This document shows positions 1 through 9,528 of a stretch of 64,000 bases of DNA, one piece after another. The notes beneath the pieces are model-generated. The model saw nothing but the letters and a program-made list of their open reading frames with translations. It ran no database searches and was not told where the DNA came from. The stretch is from JACKHO01 sp041398745 (GTDB lineage: Bacteria > Planctomycetota > Planctomycetia > Planctomycetales > Planctomycetaceae), in contig JAWKUB010000003.1 in the NCBI GenBank assembly GCA_041398745.1, forward strand, positions 248,001 to 312,000. Reading direction: 5' to 3'. The translations under genes and the position numbers were made by a program. Numbering within the stretch: position 1 is the stretch's first letter; the number at the start of each line of letters is the position of its first letter.

Positions 1-1123
1 CGGCGAGAGCGTAGTAATCCTCGGAACTGATAGGATCGTATTTGTGGTCATGGCAGCGCGCACACGCGACGGTTAGCCCCAGGAATGTGCCTGAGACGGC
101 GGTAATTCGTTCTTCCCACTCGTCGGCCACAATGACCTTGATGATTTCGCTGGGGAGTTTGAGTTCCTTCCAGTACGTAGGACTCAGGCTGATGAGTCCC
201 AGCGCCGGCAGGTCGTCTGGTCCCGTTTCCACCATAAGGTCCGTCGCCAATTGACGATGCACGAATTCGTCGTACGGCATGTCGTCATTGAACGCCTTGA
301 TGACCCAGTCACGGTAGAAGTACGCCTCGCCCGGTTGTTCAAGCCAACTGGCGGTGAAGTCGGTGTAACGCGCCAAGTCGAGCCACATGCGACCCCACTT
401 CTCACCATATTGCGGCGATGCCAGTAATCGCTCAACAAGCTCTCGATACGCTTCTGGCGAGTCATTGGCGACAAAGGCCTGAACTTCTTCGGGAGTCGGC
501 GGCAGACCGGTGAGGTCAAACGTGAGTCGCCGAATCAATGTGGCTCGATCAGCCGAAGCCGCGGGCGCGAGACCTTCCTGTTCCATTTTGGCGAGGATGA
601 AATGATCCATCCTTTGCTGCGGCCAGTCAGCAAGTTTGATGTCTGGCAGTGCATGCTCCTGCACCGGCTGGAACGACCAGAATTGCCGCCCCGCTTCAAA
701 ATCGATTTTCTTTGCAGGCCGGGCCACTTCGTCGGTAACCGGCGGCATGGGCGCACCACGCTTCACCCAGGCAACGAGTTCCGCAACTTCCGCCTCGGGC
801 AGTTTCCCTTTTGGCGGCATTTCCAAACCGTCCTGATACTGAACGGCCTGAATCAACAAACTCTCCTCGGGATTCCCGGGAACCAGCAGTGGTCCGCTTT
901 CACCACCCTGACGCAGACCAGCGCTGGAATCGAGCCGCAATTCCCCGTGCAGAACCTTAGCGTCTTTTGAATGGCACGAGTAGCAGCGTTCGGCCAGCAG
1001 TGGTCGGATTTTCCGTTCGAAGTAGGCAATATCCTCGTCAGAAAACGCTGGCTCTTCGGCGAAGAGCGGAGCAACGCTCAGCAGGAGAAGACCAATTGGT
1101 GCCAATCTCAGTCGGATGCTCAT
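1..1123 (-). CDS. Planctomycete cytochrome c / DUF1549 protein, C-terminus beyond window
   Basis: The frame is open from an ATG at 1121-1123 to the left edge (about 374 residues), so the C-terminal part is missing. It starts with a signal peptide (hydrophobic LAPIGLLLLSVAPLFA), followed by a haem-binding CYSCH motif at residues 47-51 in the context RPLLAERCYSCHS, typical of planctomycete cytochrome c domains. A DUF1549 region follows, with FDLTGLPPTPEEV, YGEKWGRMWLDLARYTD and FLGLTVACARCHDHKYDP, the last supplying a second CxxCH. Full members end in a DUF1553 domain, which would lie outside the window. The start overlaps the stop of the upstream fusion gene by four bases (ATGA), so the two are probably translated together. 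The function of the family is unproven; the protein is presumably exported and may be a redox partner of an envelope enzyme. Confidence 0.93.
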   Translation of the reverse strand, partial: MSIRLRLAPIGLLLLSVAPLFAEEPAFSDEDIAYFERKIRPLLAERCYSCHSKDAKVLHGELRLDSSAGLRQGGESGPLLVPGNPEESLLIQAVQYQDGLEMPPKGKLPEAEVAELVAWVKRGAPMPPVTDEVARPAKKIDFEAGRQFWSFQPVQEHALPDIKLADWPQQRMDHFILAKMEQEGLAPAASADRATLIRRLTFDLTGLPPTPEEVQAFVANDSPEAYRELVERLLASPQYGEKWGRMWLDLARYTDFTASWLEQPGEAYFYRDWVIKAFNDDMPYDEFVHRQLATDLMVETGPDDLPALGLISLSPTYWKELKLPSEIIKVIVADEWEERITAVSGTFLGLTVACARCHDHKYDPISSEDYYALA

Positions 1124-4062
1124 TTCTGGAATGCCTCCCACGAACGACCGGGACGATCCACACGGAAACTGACGAGCCGGGTCGACTCCACTTCCGTCAC
1201 GTAAACTGTACATCCATCGGGCCCGCCGAAACAGACATTGCTCGGCCGCAGCCCCAAAACGGGAATTTCCCGCAAGATTTCACCACTCGGCGTCATTTTC
1301 ACCACGGTCCCTTTTCCGTAGCGGGAAATGTACAGATTCCCGTCCACATCCACGCGCATCCCATCGAATCCGTGGTCTTCAAACTTCCGGATCAGCCGCT
1401 TATCAGCGAGGGTCTTGTCAGCAGTAATTGTGAAGGCCCAGACATTTCGCTGAGCACTTTCATTCACATACAGCGACTTGCCGTCGGGGCTGACTTCAAT
1501 GCCGTTGGTCGTTCCCATGTTTTCAGCCAGCAGAGTGGTTGTACCGTCGACATCAATTCTCCAAAGCTTGCCGGTCGACTCGGCCCAGTTGGGATCGCTG
1601 GCGTAGAGCGTTCCGTCGTCGGCTATCGCAACGTCGTTCGGTTGATTCATCGCGTCGTTGTGAGCCAGCAATGTCAGTTCGCGCGTCTTTGCATCGACTC
1701 GCCAAATGTTGTGATTCACGTAATCCGCAATGAAGAAGTTTCCATGAGCATCGAATCGAATTCCATTGCCTACGCTGTCACCGGGCAATCGCAGCAAGAC
1801 TTCGCCGGAGCCGTTTGGCGAGACGCGGCCAATGGTTCCCTGCTCCAGATAGTTCACGGCCAGGATGTTCCCCTCGGCATCGCACGCCGGACCTTCAATA
1901 CCGGGCGTGAATTCTCCCGGTCGCGTGACGGGACGCGGTGTCCAGAGTGGTTCTTCCGGGGCGAAAACGACGTCTGCACCACCACCGAATTTCGCCGGGA
2001 GTGGAATGTCTTCCCAGGCGGCATTAGTTGGCCCAAATCGCTGTTGCCACGTACCTTCAAGTGACAACTTCGGACTTCTTCCACGTAGAACGGGCGCGGC
2101 GAGTATGCCAGTTTCGTTTCCCCTCACCCGCAGGACGAGAAGATTATGGTCCCCGCGAATGACGGCCCCTTGGGGCACAGTGAAGGTGTTCTTGAATCTT
2201 CCTAATGGAATACCATTCAACCAACCATCGACTGAGCTTTTACCTTGGTCGCCAAGTTGAACAACCAAAGGGTGTTCCTGGTCGTAGTCCCAGGAGTTCG
2301 GCACGTACACAACACAACGATACCAACCTGCTTCGGAAGAATTCGTCGCGGCATGCGAAGTTGTCGGCACGGAAACGTTCTGCCAGTGCGAATGGGAACC
2401 ATCATCCTGAGCAACAGAGGAATGACTTTCAGGTACAGGCAGCCCCGCTCCCCAGTACACCGCATTTCGCAGTAACTGAACGAAGCCTGACTGTTGAAAG
2501 TCGTCGGGATGCCCCAGGGCGAAGTAAACGGTTTGCCCGCCATCCTTTCGCTTGAATATCCAGGCAACAGGCTCGGCGGGATGCCCTTCGACATGGCCTT
2601 CCAGCAGCAATGTGGTTCCTGACTTCAGGGGCCCGGTTTTGTACATGTGCCCCCCCTGCACGAACGGCTGGAATTCGACTCCGCGCAGCACGCCGGGGGT
2701 CTTGTCTGTCGGCGCGAGCTGAATGGTGGATCGAAGTTCATCGGGATAACTGCCGTGGTAGTTTCCGCCAATGACGTCCGCATCAAACTCGGGCCAGTCG
2801 CTGAGTCCTTCGGGCGGGCTCCCCTCGCGCAGAGCAAACGCATGGCTCGCTGAACGCAGCGCGACAATCGGTTTACCGCTCGCGACGTAATCACGCAGCA
2901 GTTGCATGTCGTCATGGGGAAGCACTCGGCGACGGGCGCTGAGCAACAGTAAGTCTGCGTCCTGAACAGTAGAGAGGCCAGGAATCGAATTTCGATTGGA
3001 CTCACTGGCGTGCAGTACCGTGACTCGAAAATCCTTCCTCAATTGCTCGTCGACAAATTTCGGCAGTGAGACTTTCGTGTCGTAGGGATCTTCTGCGATG
3101 ACAACCACAACATGTGGGCGTGTGTCTTTCGAAAAGCGAAATGGCTCGCCGCCCAGGAACTGGTCGCTCGTGAGCGTGGGACACACAAAGCGTTCAATAT
3201 GGGAAATGATCAAATGATTCCCGGAGAAGTGCGACACGTACGGCCAGCGCTCGGGATTGTACATGGCGTCGGTCATGTCCCGCATGAGCGCCACGCGTTT
3301 GCCATTGCGGGCCATTTGCCGGAGGCCGAATGGTCGCCCGAGCACGCACATGTTGACGTGCACGCCGGTCAGGATCACGTTCTTAATCCCGCGGGCTTCC
3401 AACACGTTCCAGACTTCGTCTCCTTTGTCCGAAACAAAATCCCGCTCCGCGTCGATGGTGATGAGATCTGACTGTCGTTGCCACGGCATGTTCGGATTGC
3501 GTCCCAGCTCCGTCAGTTTCTTCGCCCACGCGGCATGTTCGGTCGGGTCATCATCTTCGCCGCCATCGGACTGATCAATGGGATATACCGCCCGTTCTTC
3601 CGCCGGAATATGAGAACACCAGGCGGCGACATCATGCGGAAGCTGCGCGACCTGTGGTACGGCGAGCGTCCGCACTCGGGCGGGGTGTTTCTCGTACGCG
3701 GGCATACAATCGCTGGGTGAGTGAATAATGGTCACCCCCTGTTCCCGGGCATTCTTCAGCACGGCATCCAGACGCGGGGCAAATTCTTCCAGGCGACGGA
3801 CGGCATTCAGGCAGTGATGATAATCCCAGACATCACACACAATGATTGCCGTTTCCTCCGGCAACCACTCTTCCGTCGCCTCCGCAATGTGGAACCGACC
3901 ACTCCCCAGTGATGTCTCCTGTTGAGAACGGAGCGTGAGCTTCATAGGCCCCTCCGCCGGGCTAACACGGCACAATCCGAACAGGACCAGTACGGCAAGA
4001 AATCGAACGGCAACACTGCCCAACGGGCAGCCATGTCGTACACGCATGAGAGTCTCCACCAC
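1120..4062 (-). CDS. Isochorismatase-like / ThuA-like / SMP-30 beta-propeller fusion protein
   Basis: This 980-residue exported protein has several domains. A signal peptide lies near residues 15-35; Met6 is an alternative start. Residues about 70-290 resemble cysteine hydrolases of the isochorismatase family: AIIVCDVWDYHHC carries the catalytic-type Asp, and ILTGVHVNMCVLG carries the nucleophile-type Cys near residue 238. Residues about 310-520 resemble ThuA (trehalose utilisation-like) domains, with HVVVVIAEDPYDTK and the stretch after VASGKPIVALRSASH. Residues about 570-700 look like a beta-sandwich (GWYRCVVYVPNSWDY, GDHNLLVLRVRGNE). Residues about 730-975 are an SMP-30/gluconolactonase-type propeller with repeated NGIRFDAHGNFFIADY-like strands. 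Its stop overlaps the start of the DUF1549 gene. The substrate cannot be read from the sequence; carbohydrate or lactone chemistry in the periplasm is an inference. Confidence 0.9.
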   Translation of the reverse strand: MVETLMRVRHGCPLGSVAVRFLAVLVLFGLCRVSPAEGPMKLTLRSQQETSLGSGRFHIAEATEEWLPEETAIIVCDVWDYHHCLNAVRRLEEFAPRLDAVLKNAREQGVTIIHSPSDCMPAYEKHPARVRTLAVPQVAQLPHDVAAWCSHIPAEERAVYPIDQSDGGEDDDPTEHAAWAKKLTELGRNPNMPWQRQSDLITIDAERDFVSDKGDEVWNVLEARGIKNVILTGVHVNMCVLGRPFGLRQMARNGKRVALMRDMTDAMYNPERWPYVSHFSGNHLIISHIERFVCPTLTSDQFLGGEPFRFSKDTRPHVVVVIAEDPYDTKVSLPKFVDEQLRKDFRVTVLHASESNRNSIPGLSTVQDADLLLLSARRRVLPHDDMQLLRDYVASGKPIVALRSASHAFALREGSPPEGLSDWPEFDADVIGGNYHGSYPDELRSTIQLAPTDKTPGVLRGVEFQPFVQGGHMYKTGPLKSGTTLLLEGHVEGHPAEPVAWIFKRKDGGQTVYFALGHPDDFQQSGFVQLLRNAVYWGAGLPVPESHSSVAQDDGSHSHWQNVSVPTTSHAATNSSEAGWYRCVVYVPNSWDYDQEHPLVVQLGDQGKSSVDGWLNGIPLGRFKNTFTVPQGAVIRGDHNLLVLRVRGNETGILAAPVLRGRSPKLSLEGTWQQRFGPTNAAWEDIPLPAKFGGGADVVFAPEEPLWTPRPVTRPGEFTPGIEGPACDAEGNILAVNYLEQGTIGRVSPNGSGEVLLRLPGDSVGNGIRFDAHGNFFIADYVNHNIWRVDAKTRELTLLAHNDAMNQPNDVAIADDGTLYASDPNWAESTGKLWRIDVDGTTTLLAENMGTTNGIEVSPDGKSLYVNESAQRNVWAFTITADKTLADKRLIRKFEDHGFDGMRVDVDGNLYISRYGKGTVVKMTPSGEILREIPVLGLRPSNVCFGGPDGCTVYVTEVESTRLVSFRVDRPGRSWEAFQK

Positions 4063-4492
4063 ATTCAGTCAAAGCACGACAGATGCCACACATCTGTCAC
4101 GTACCAGGGAAGACTCAATCATGACGCACGACTGATGCGTTGTCACCCCCATTGGTCGAGGAACGATTCTGCCATGTCCCAGTCGCGCAGCAGTCTGGGC
4201 ATGCTGGCCGCCCCAATTGACAGACGGCTGTGTGTGCCACGTGCGCTGAGAGCCGTGCAGATAAAAGATGGACGACGAACATGACGACAACACTGATCAT
4301 GGCGGACGCCCCCAATATCCGCCTCGCATGGATGGCACAACCGCGGCACCCGAGTTGTCAAAACTACCGGGGCACCCGGTCCTTCTACAAAAAAATAGAT
4401 TCCGAGTGATCCAACACGAAGGAACATTCGTTTACCATTCTATTGCCTTCCTCACAACAATTAGGGAATTGACTTCAACAAGCAATCCACAC

Positions 4493-4699
4493 ATGGAAGC
4501 ATTCGCCATAATTGCCGGGTTGGGAATTGGCATGGCCGCACTCTGGCTTTCAATTTACGAGGCAAGGAGGAACCATAGCGTTGTTCTGGTAATCGTTAGT
4601 GTCGAATCCCATTGGACTCAAAGCGTTGATGAAAACAAAGGAAAGCCTTTCACCAAAAGCTCCTTACCCAGTGTTGGCGGGAGTGTTTTCGGTGCCTAA
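4493..4699 (+). CDS. Doubtful small membrane ORF cut by an insertion sequence
   Basis: This frame of about 68 residues starts MEAFAIIAGLGIGMAALW, which would form one membrane helix, followed by a charged tail. The stop codon is provided by the first bases of the IS1182-like terminal repeat, so if the gene is real its C-terminus was lost to the insertion. The frame is open further upstream to 4268, but that part reads poorly. The stretch 4400-4690 is visibly more AT-rich than its neighbours. I see no homologous family, and it may be non-coding. The rest of 4063-4492 holds nothing I can support. Confidence 0.2.
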   Translation: MEAFAIIAGLGIGMAALWLSIYEARRNHSVVLVIVSVESHWTQSVDENKGKPFTKSSLPSVGGSVFGA

Positions 4700-5796
4700 C
4701 AGCCTGTTGAAAAACTCGCATTAGGTTGTGTGATAAATTATTCTCTGCGAGTAGGAGTTTGTTCAAGGAGGTGATGATGGCGTTGGGGCGGCGAGGAGCA
4801 GGGACGCAGCGGACGTTGTGGGTGGCGACAACGCAGATCGCGCAGGCGCCGGGGCATCTGTTTTATCGGCGGCTGAATCGGCTGCTCAGTGAAGCCGGGT
4901 TTGACGCGTTCGTCGAAGAACTTTGCGAACCGTACTACGCTGCGGCGGGGCGACCAGGGATTCCACCCGGAACCTACATCCGCATGCTGTTTGTGGGGTA
5001 CTTTGAAGGCATCGACTCGCAACGCGGCATCGTGTGGCGCTGCGGAGACTCGCTGTCGCTGCGGGACTTTCTGGGAATTCAATTGACCGACAGCGTGCCG
5101 GACCACAGTTCGCTCACACGCATTCGCGACCGTCTGCCCGTCGATGTCGTGCAGCAGCGTGTAGGGCATCATTCGAAATGGTATTGACCCTCCACCCTCG
5201 CCGAACTCCGCGTTTCATCTGACAGGATACGTCCGTCGCGGGAACAGGAAAGAGCAACTTGCTCTAATGAAAGAGGATGGTGTCATTGACGACGAAGAAC
5301 CCACCGACGCCGAGGTCCGCAAGTACGACAGGAAACGCAAAGGCAAGAAGGTGTCGAACCAGGACTGGAAAAGCCCGACCGACGCCGAGGCTCGTATCGT
5401 CGCCGTACCCAACGTTCCAAGAGCAAGCGTCTGCAAAAGCAACGCAGCAAGAAAGTCGAACGGAGTTTCGCTCACGTGTGCGAGACGGGCGGTGCGAGAC
5501 GCACATGGTTGCGAGGCCTGGAAAAGATTACCAAACGGTACTCACTCGTCGTGACTGCACACAATTTGGGGATCATGCTCCGGACACTGTTTGGCAGCGG
5601 CAAGCCACGGCAATTTGCGTCAACCGGGCCAGCGTTCATCGCTTTTTCGTGGCTCTTCACGATTCTCCACATCACCTCCACAACCGCTCACAACCTCGTC
5701 CCGCAACTCGACCAATCACTCACCCACCTCACCAACAACCTGATGAAACTGCCAACGACAAACAACAAAACGCCCACTTTTTCAACAGGCTGTTAG
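4696..5796 (+). mobile_element. Degenerate IS1182-like insertion sequence
   Basis: The element is bounded by perfect 19-bp inverted repeats: CTAACAGCCTGTTGAAAAA at 4696-4714 and its reverse complement at 5778-5796. Between them lie the N- and C-terminal parts of one transposase, out of frame with each other and lacking the middle. At about 1.1 kb it is shorter than intact IS1182 elements. I see no clear target-site duplication in the flanking bases. The ends remain perfect, so it could still be moved by a transposase supplied in trans. Confidence 0.85.
4777..5796 (+). pseudogene. IS1182-family transposase, internally deleted and frameshifted
   Basis: The N-terminal part (4777 to about 5160) reads MALGRRGAGTQRTLWVATTQ, then IPPGTYIRMLFVGYFEGIDS and DSVPDHSSLTRIRDRL, typical of DUF772-type transposase N-termini. 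A strong Shine-Dalgarno (AAGGAGGTG) directly precedes the paired ATGs at 4774 and 4777. The middle is missing. A second block near 5231-5400 has the family signature RKRKGKKVSNQDWKSPTDAE, and a third near 5430-5600 in another frame reads GGARRTWLRGLEKITKRY and VTAHNLGIMLRTLFG, which is the usual C-terminus. At least two internal deletions are needed to explain this order, so the gene is inactive. Confidence 0.85.
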
Positions 5797-5859
5797 CGGC
5801 TTGCTGTGAGAACTGATTGTCGGGTGCTTCCGCTTCGCGGGGCGCACGCCGCCACCCAA

Positions 5860-6906
5860 CTACATAGGTAGCGAAATGCGTCGACCTGTGTTCGAACTCT
5901 CGTAAATCGCCAGAATGATTTCGACGCTCTTGCGACCTTCGCTGCCATCGACGACAGGTGAGCGACCTTCCTGGATGGCTTGAATGAAGTCTTCAAACTG
6001 CTTTTGATGTCCCACAAAGGAAATCGCCTTGGGATCGGCAGCACCACCTGATACGGCATTCTCCTTGCCGAATTTTGCGCGGATTTCGTCATCTTCGGGG
6101 CGTGATTCAGCGAACTCCCAGTGCAAAATGCTGTCCTGCTCGATGATGGCGCATCCCGTCGTTCCGTGAATTTCCGTCTTCTTCAGCAGGCCGGGATAGA
6201 CGCTGGTTGAGGCTTCGAGCGTACCGAGCGCTCCGTTGGCAAACCGGACAATCGCGGTGCCGACGTCTTCCACTTCAATCCGTTCGTGTGCCAATGTCGC
6301 GGTCAGGCCACAAACGTCAGTGACGTCTCCCACCAACCAGTACAGCAAATCGACATTGTGAATGGCCTGGTTCATGTATGCTCCACCACCGTCGAGCGCC
6401 CAGGTACCGCGCCAGCCACCACCGTCGTAATACTCCTGTGACCGCCACCATTTGACGTATGTGTCGGCCAGGGTCATTTTGCCGAATCGACCTTCAACAA
6501 TGGCCTGCTTCAGCACCTGGTTTGCTTCGCTGAACCGCGAAGGGAAAATCGTCCCGAGTTGTGTTCCGGCCTCTTTGCACGCCGCGATGATTGCATCGCA
6601 CCGTTCGAGAGTAATTTCAAGCGGCTTCTCGACAAGCACGTGCTTTCCGGCTTTTGCTGCGGCAACCGCAGGATCAAGGTGGGCACCACTGGGCGTACAA
6701 ATGGTCACAACCGAGATTTCAGGATTCGCCAACATCGCTTCGAGTGAGTCGTATGGGGTGCAGCCATACTCACCTGCAAACGTCTCTGCCTTGGCGAAGT
6801 TCTGGTTGAAGCAGCCAACAACTTTCGCGCCAGGAATGGCCTGAATGGCCTTGGCGTGGAAGTGAGCAATCATGCCGCAGCCGACAATACCGAATCCAGT
6901 ACTCAT
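5860..6906 (-). CDS. Gfo/Idh/MocA family oxidoreductase
   Basis: This 348-residue cytoplasmic protein has an N-terminal Rossmann fold (FGIVGCGMIAHFHAKAI, residues 5-21) for NAD(P) and the family hallmark VEKPLEI with EKP at residues 93-95, the position of the conserved lysine. The C-terminal half carries GGGAYMNQAIHNVDLLYWL, where the conserved histidine helps place substrate. Length and domain order are normal. Members oxidise sugars, inositols or amino-sugar derivatives; the substrate cannot be told here. It lies 80 bp downstream of the PP2C gene on the same strand and might be co-transcribed. Planctomycetes carry many paralogues, often linked to polysaccharide breakdown. Confidence 0.94.
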   Translation of the reverse strand: MSTGFGIVGCGMIAHFHAKAIQAIPGAKVVGCFNQNFAKAETFAGEYGCTPYDSLEAMLANPEISVVTICTPSGAHLDPAVAAAKAGKHVLVEKPLEITLERCDAIIAACKEAGTQLGTIFPSRFSEANQVLKQAIVEGRFGKMTLADTYVKWWRSQEYYDGGGWRGTWALDGGGAYMNQAIHNVDLLYWLVGDVTDVCGLTATLAHERIEVEDVGTAIVRFANGALGTLEASTSVYPGLLKKTEIHGTTGCAIIEQDSILHWEFAESRPEDDEIRAKFGKENAVSGGAADPKAISFVGHQKQFEDFIQAIQEGRSPVVDGSEGRKSVEIILAIYESSNTGRRISLPM

Positions 6907-6986
6907 GACGAAGTGGTCTTTCTATTACTTGAACTTCAATTTCAATGGTCGTTGCTGGTCGCACAATACCTTGTGATTCCGCCCCA

Positions 6987-8273
6987 CTACTTGGTTCCAT
7001 TGCTGTTTCCGCGGGGGAGTTTGGACATCAGGGCGTCAATGGCGCGGGCACAATCGCGAATTCCTCGACCGTAGCGTTTTGATGACTTCGCTTCCAGAGC
7101 GGCGTCGCGGTCGGCGTCGTGTTGCTTCCAGTCGACGTTCCAACCATCTTCATGGGCCGATCGTTCCAGCTCGGCCCGCATGGCAAGCAGGTCATCGAGA
7201 AAGGCTTTTGAATCTTTCGCTGTGCCGGTTCGATGCGGTCGGCAAAGCATGGTTTGTGAGTCATCATCGCTAACACCCGGCAGAGGCTCGGGGCGTTTCC
7301 GACGCACGACGGCAATGAGCATGATAATCAGCCCGATAGCACCGGCACCGGTGACGACACCACCTTCCATGGGATGCCCGAACATGACAATGGAGAGCCC
7401 CAGGACAATGGCCATGGAGACACCCCAGAATGCACCGAGCCAACCCCAGCCGAGTTCGGAATCATCATCTGAGGGAGGCAGTTCCATTGGTGGGGGCGGG
7501 GCCACGTTCTTGGGCAAGTCCCCCACTCGCACAACAATGACCGTGGAATTGTCAGGACCGCCCCGAATATTCGCCAGATTCACGAGCAACTGAGCCGACT
7601 GACGCGGTGATAATTCCCGGACAACGGCCGCAATTTCCGGATCGGAGACCGGATTCGACAGGCCATCCGAACAGAGGACGAAGGTGTCGCCGGGAAGAAT
7701 GGGATAAGGACCTTCGACATCAACCCGGACGGTCTCTTCCGGACCGAGAGACCGGGTAATGACGTTGCGATGCTGACTCAAGTCAATGCCGCCGCCGTCC
7801 GCTCCGTGCAAGTGTTCAATTTCCCATTCGAGGCTGTGGTCAAAAGTGAGTTGGTCGATTCGATCGCGTCGAATGCGATACACGCGGCTGTCACCAACAT
7901 GAGCGATGAGCGCTCCACGCGGCGTCAGGGTGAGGGCACTGCACGTCGTCCCCATATGAAGAAAGTCGGGATTCTGTGTTCCCCGCTGATTGATGATTTC
8001 ATTCGCCAGTTCGACCGCTGACTTCAGCGCCGTTCGGGCATCACCCGACTGAGACTTCAGAAAGGCATGCGGAACGGTTTCAATGGCCAGCCGACTCGCC
8101 AACTCACCAACAGCATGTCCTCCCATTCCGTCGGCGACGACGAACAAGTGGCCACGACGTACCCATTCATCGTAATCCGTGCAAATATGCACAATCGAAG
8201 CGTCTTCGTTGTTCTTGCGGCGCAGCCCGAGATCGGTGTGCGTGGCATGCTGGATTGACTGTTCCCAGTACAT
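6987..8273 (-). CDS. PP2C-family protein serine/threonine phosphatase with C-terminal membrane segments
   Basis: This 428-residue protein has PP2C motifs in order: GLRRKNNEDA (residues 16-25), VVADGMGGHAVGE (46-58, with the metal-binding aspartate), HVGDSRVYRI, FVLCSDGLSNPVSDPEI and GGPDNSTVIVV. The core ends near residue 250. A proline-rich linker and acidic stretch follow, then two hydrophobic segments (about residues 277-325), so the enzyme is probably membrane-anchored with a cytoplasmic catalytic domain and a basic C-terminal tail of about 90 residues. Bacterial PP2C enzymes usually oppose Hanks-type Ser/Thr kinases. No kinase gene is present in this window. Confidence 0.93.
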   Translation of the reverse strand: MYWEQSIQHATHTDLGLRRKNNEDASIVHICTDYDEWVRRGHLFVVADGMGGHAVGELASRLAIETVPHAFLKSQSGDARTALKSAVELANEIINQRGTQNPDFLHMGTTCSALTLTPRGALIAHVGDSRVYRIRRDRIDQLTFDHSLEWEIEHLHGADGGGIDLSQHRNVITRSLGPEETVRVDVEGPYPILPGDTFVLCSDGLSNPVSDPEIAAVVRELSPRQSAQLLVNLANIRGGPDNSTVIVVRVGDLPKNVAPPPPMELPPSDDDSELGWGWLGAFWGVSMAIVLGLSIVMFGHPMEGGVVTGAGAIGLIIMLIAVVRRKRPEPLPGVSDDDSQTMLCRPHRTGTAKDSKAFLDDLLAMRAELERSAHEDGWNVDWKQHDADRDAALEAKSSKRYGRGIRDCARAIDALMSKLPRGNSNGTK

Positions 8274-8376
8274 GCGGATGATCCGACTCGAACTATGGTG
8301 AAAATGGAAGCGACGCGACCGCGCAAGTCGCGGGGATCAGAACAGACACCCGCGATGCACCGACAATTGAACAGGA

Positions 8377-9528
8377 TTAATTGAGATCATTCACGAACGT
8401 GGCATATCGCTTGGAAATCGCTTCGTCCGGAATGTTCTCAGCATGCACATAGAGGCCGTACCGAAAACGAGCACCTTCCCCGTTTGGTTTCAAGGTGAGG
8501 GGCTGTTCCGGAAGTTCTCCACGTGAGTACGCTTTGGTACCGAAGGGGTTAATGGCAAACAGGCCGTAATTGCGAACATGGTAACGTGAACGACGGGGAT
8601 TCGCGGGATGGTCCATGAGAGTGACACCCAGCGTATTGGAGTCGACCTTACCGCAATAATCGACCCAGGGTGATTCCAATCCCCAGCAGGGATCGGCTCC
8701 GGTTTTCCCTTCCGCATTCCGGACGGGACCTTCGGAAATCATTTCCCGCATGCTGTTCGGCAACCGAATGGCAAACATCCCTTCCTTGGTGTCACCGAAG
8801 GAAACGGGTTGATCGATTGCCGAGAACGTGGTGTCGCAGCCGAGGAAGAAATCATCGTAAATAGTGTAAATGGTGGTTTGCCGCAGCAGTGGTTTGTCGT
8901 CAATTCCCATCCAGTGAGCGATAAGTTCAAACGAAGCTTCGCGCTTGCCAGTGCTCAGAACTTTGACGGAATGCGTTTTGATGCGACCATCTTCATTCCA
9001 GAATTTGATTCCATTCACTTCGTCCACCGACAACCAAATCCCTTTGTGGTGAGGATGGTCATAGTAGAGTGGGCTTTTGCGATCTTTGACCTGTGGAGGT
9101 TCGAGGTTCACGAGGCGAGTGACGGTTCCGGCAAGCGGCGCAAGAGCACTGCGAGGCACTGCGGCATCGGATTCCAGAACTTCGATGCGGTTATCACCGA
9201 CCTTGCTGACTTGAACCAATGTTCCGAACGGCAGCTGTTGTGGCTTTCCATTCTGTTTGACCGTCAATGACTCCTCACACACAAACGCGGCTCGGCCGGC
9301 GACCGTCTCGTCACCAAACTCGGCCTTGGAGAGGAGTTCCCAACCATTCATGGCGGTGACGGGCAGGAAATAGGGTTTCGGCAAATCATCGCCGTACCGA
9401 AAGACGGTAAAGATATCCCCGTCAATGGTGATTCGGAGCGACGCATCTCGTTGCACAATGGAGACTTCGCCTCCCATGGCCACGCTGGCCCACATCAAAA
9501 CGGGAACAAGCCAATAACCCTGCCTCAT
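8377..9528 (-). CDS. Exported DUF6807 (PmoA-like) family protein
   Basis: I chose the ATG at 9526-9528 because it opens a signal peptide (MRQGYWLVPVLMWASVAMGG) and has GAGG upstream; the longer frame to 9690 adds 54 residues without signal character. The mature protein carries the signatures YYDHPHHKGIWLSVDEVNG, FWNEDGRI, FATIRLP-like FAIRLPNSM and LFAINPFGTKAYSRGE. These match a family annotated as PmoA-like or DUF6807, common in planctomycetes and predicted to be a galactose-mutarotase-like beta-sandwich. The link to methane oxidation in the old family name is not supported by context; a role in carbohydrate metabolism is more likely but unproven. Confidence 0.85.
   Translation of the reverse strand: MRQGYWLVPVLMWASVAMGGEVSIVQRDASLRITIDGDIFTVFRYGDDLPKPYFLPVTAMNGWELLSKAEFGDETVAGRAAFVCEESLTVKQNGKPQQLPFGTLVQVSKVGDNRIEVLESDAAVPRSALAPLAGTVTRLVNLEPPQVKDRKSPLYYDHPHHKGIWLSVDEVNGIKFWNEDGRIKTHSVKVLSTGKREASFELIAHWMGIDDKPLLRQTTIYTIYDDFFLGCDTTFSAIDQPVSFGDTKEGMFAIRLPNSMREMISEGPVRNAEGKTGADPCWGLESPWVDYCGKVDSNTLGVTLMDHPANPRRSRYHVRNYGLFAINPFGTKAYSRGELPEQPLTLKPNGEGARFRYGLYVHAENIPDEAISKRYATFVNDLN

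Noticed and set aside
967..2064. 365-residue open frame on the plus strand
   Set aside because: It is the mirror of the fusion protein on the minus strand, whose domains are clear; the plus frame has no recognisable motif and starts inside another gene.
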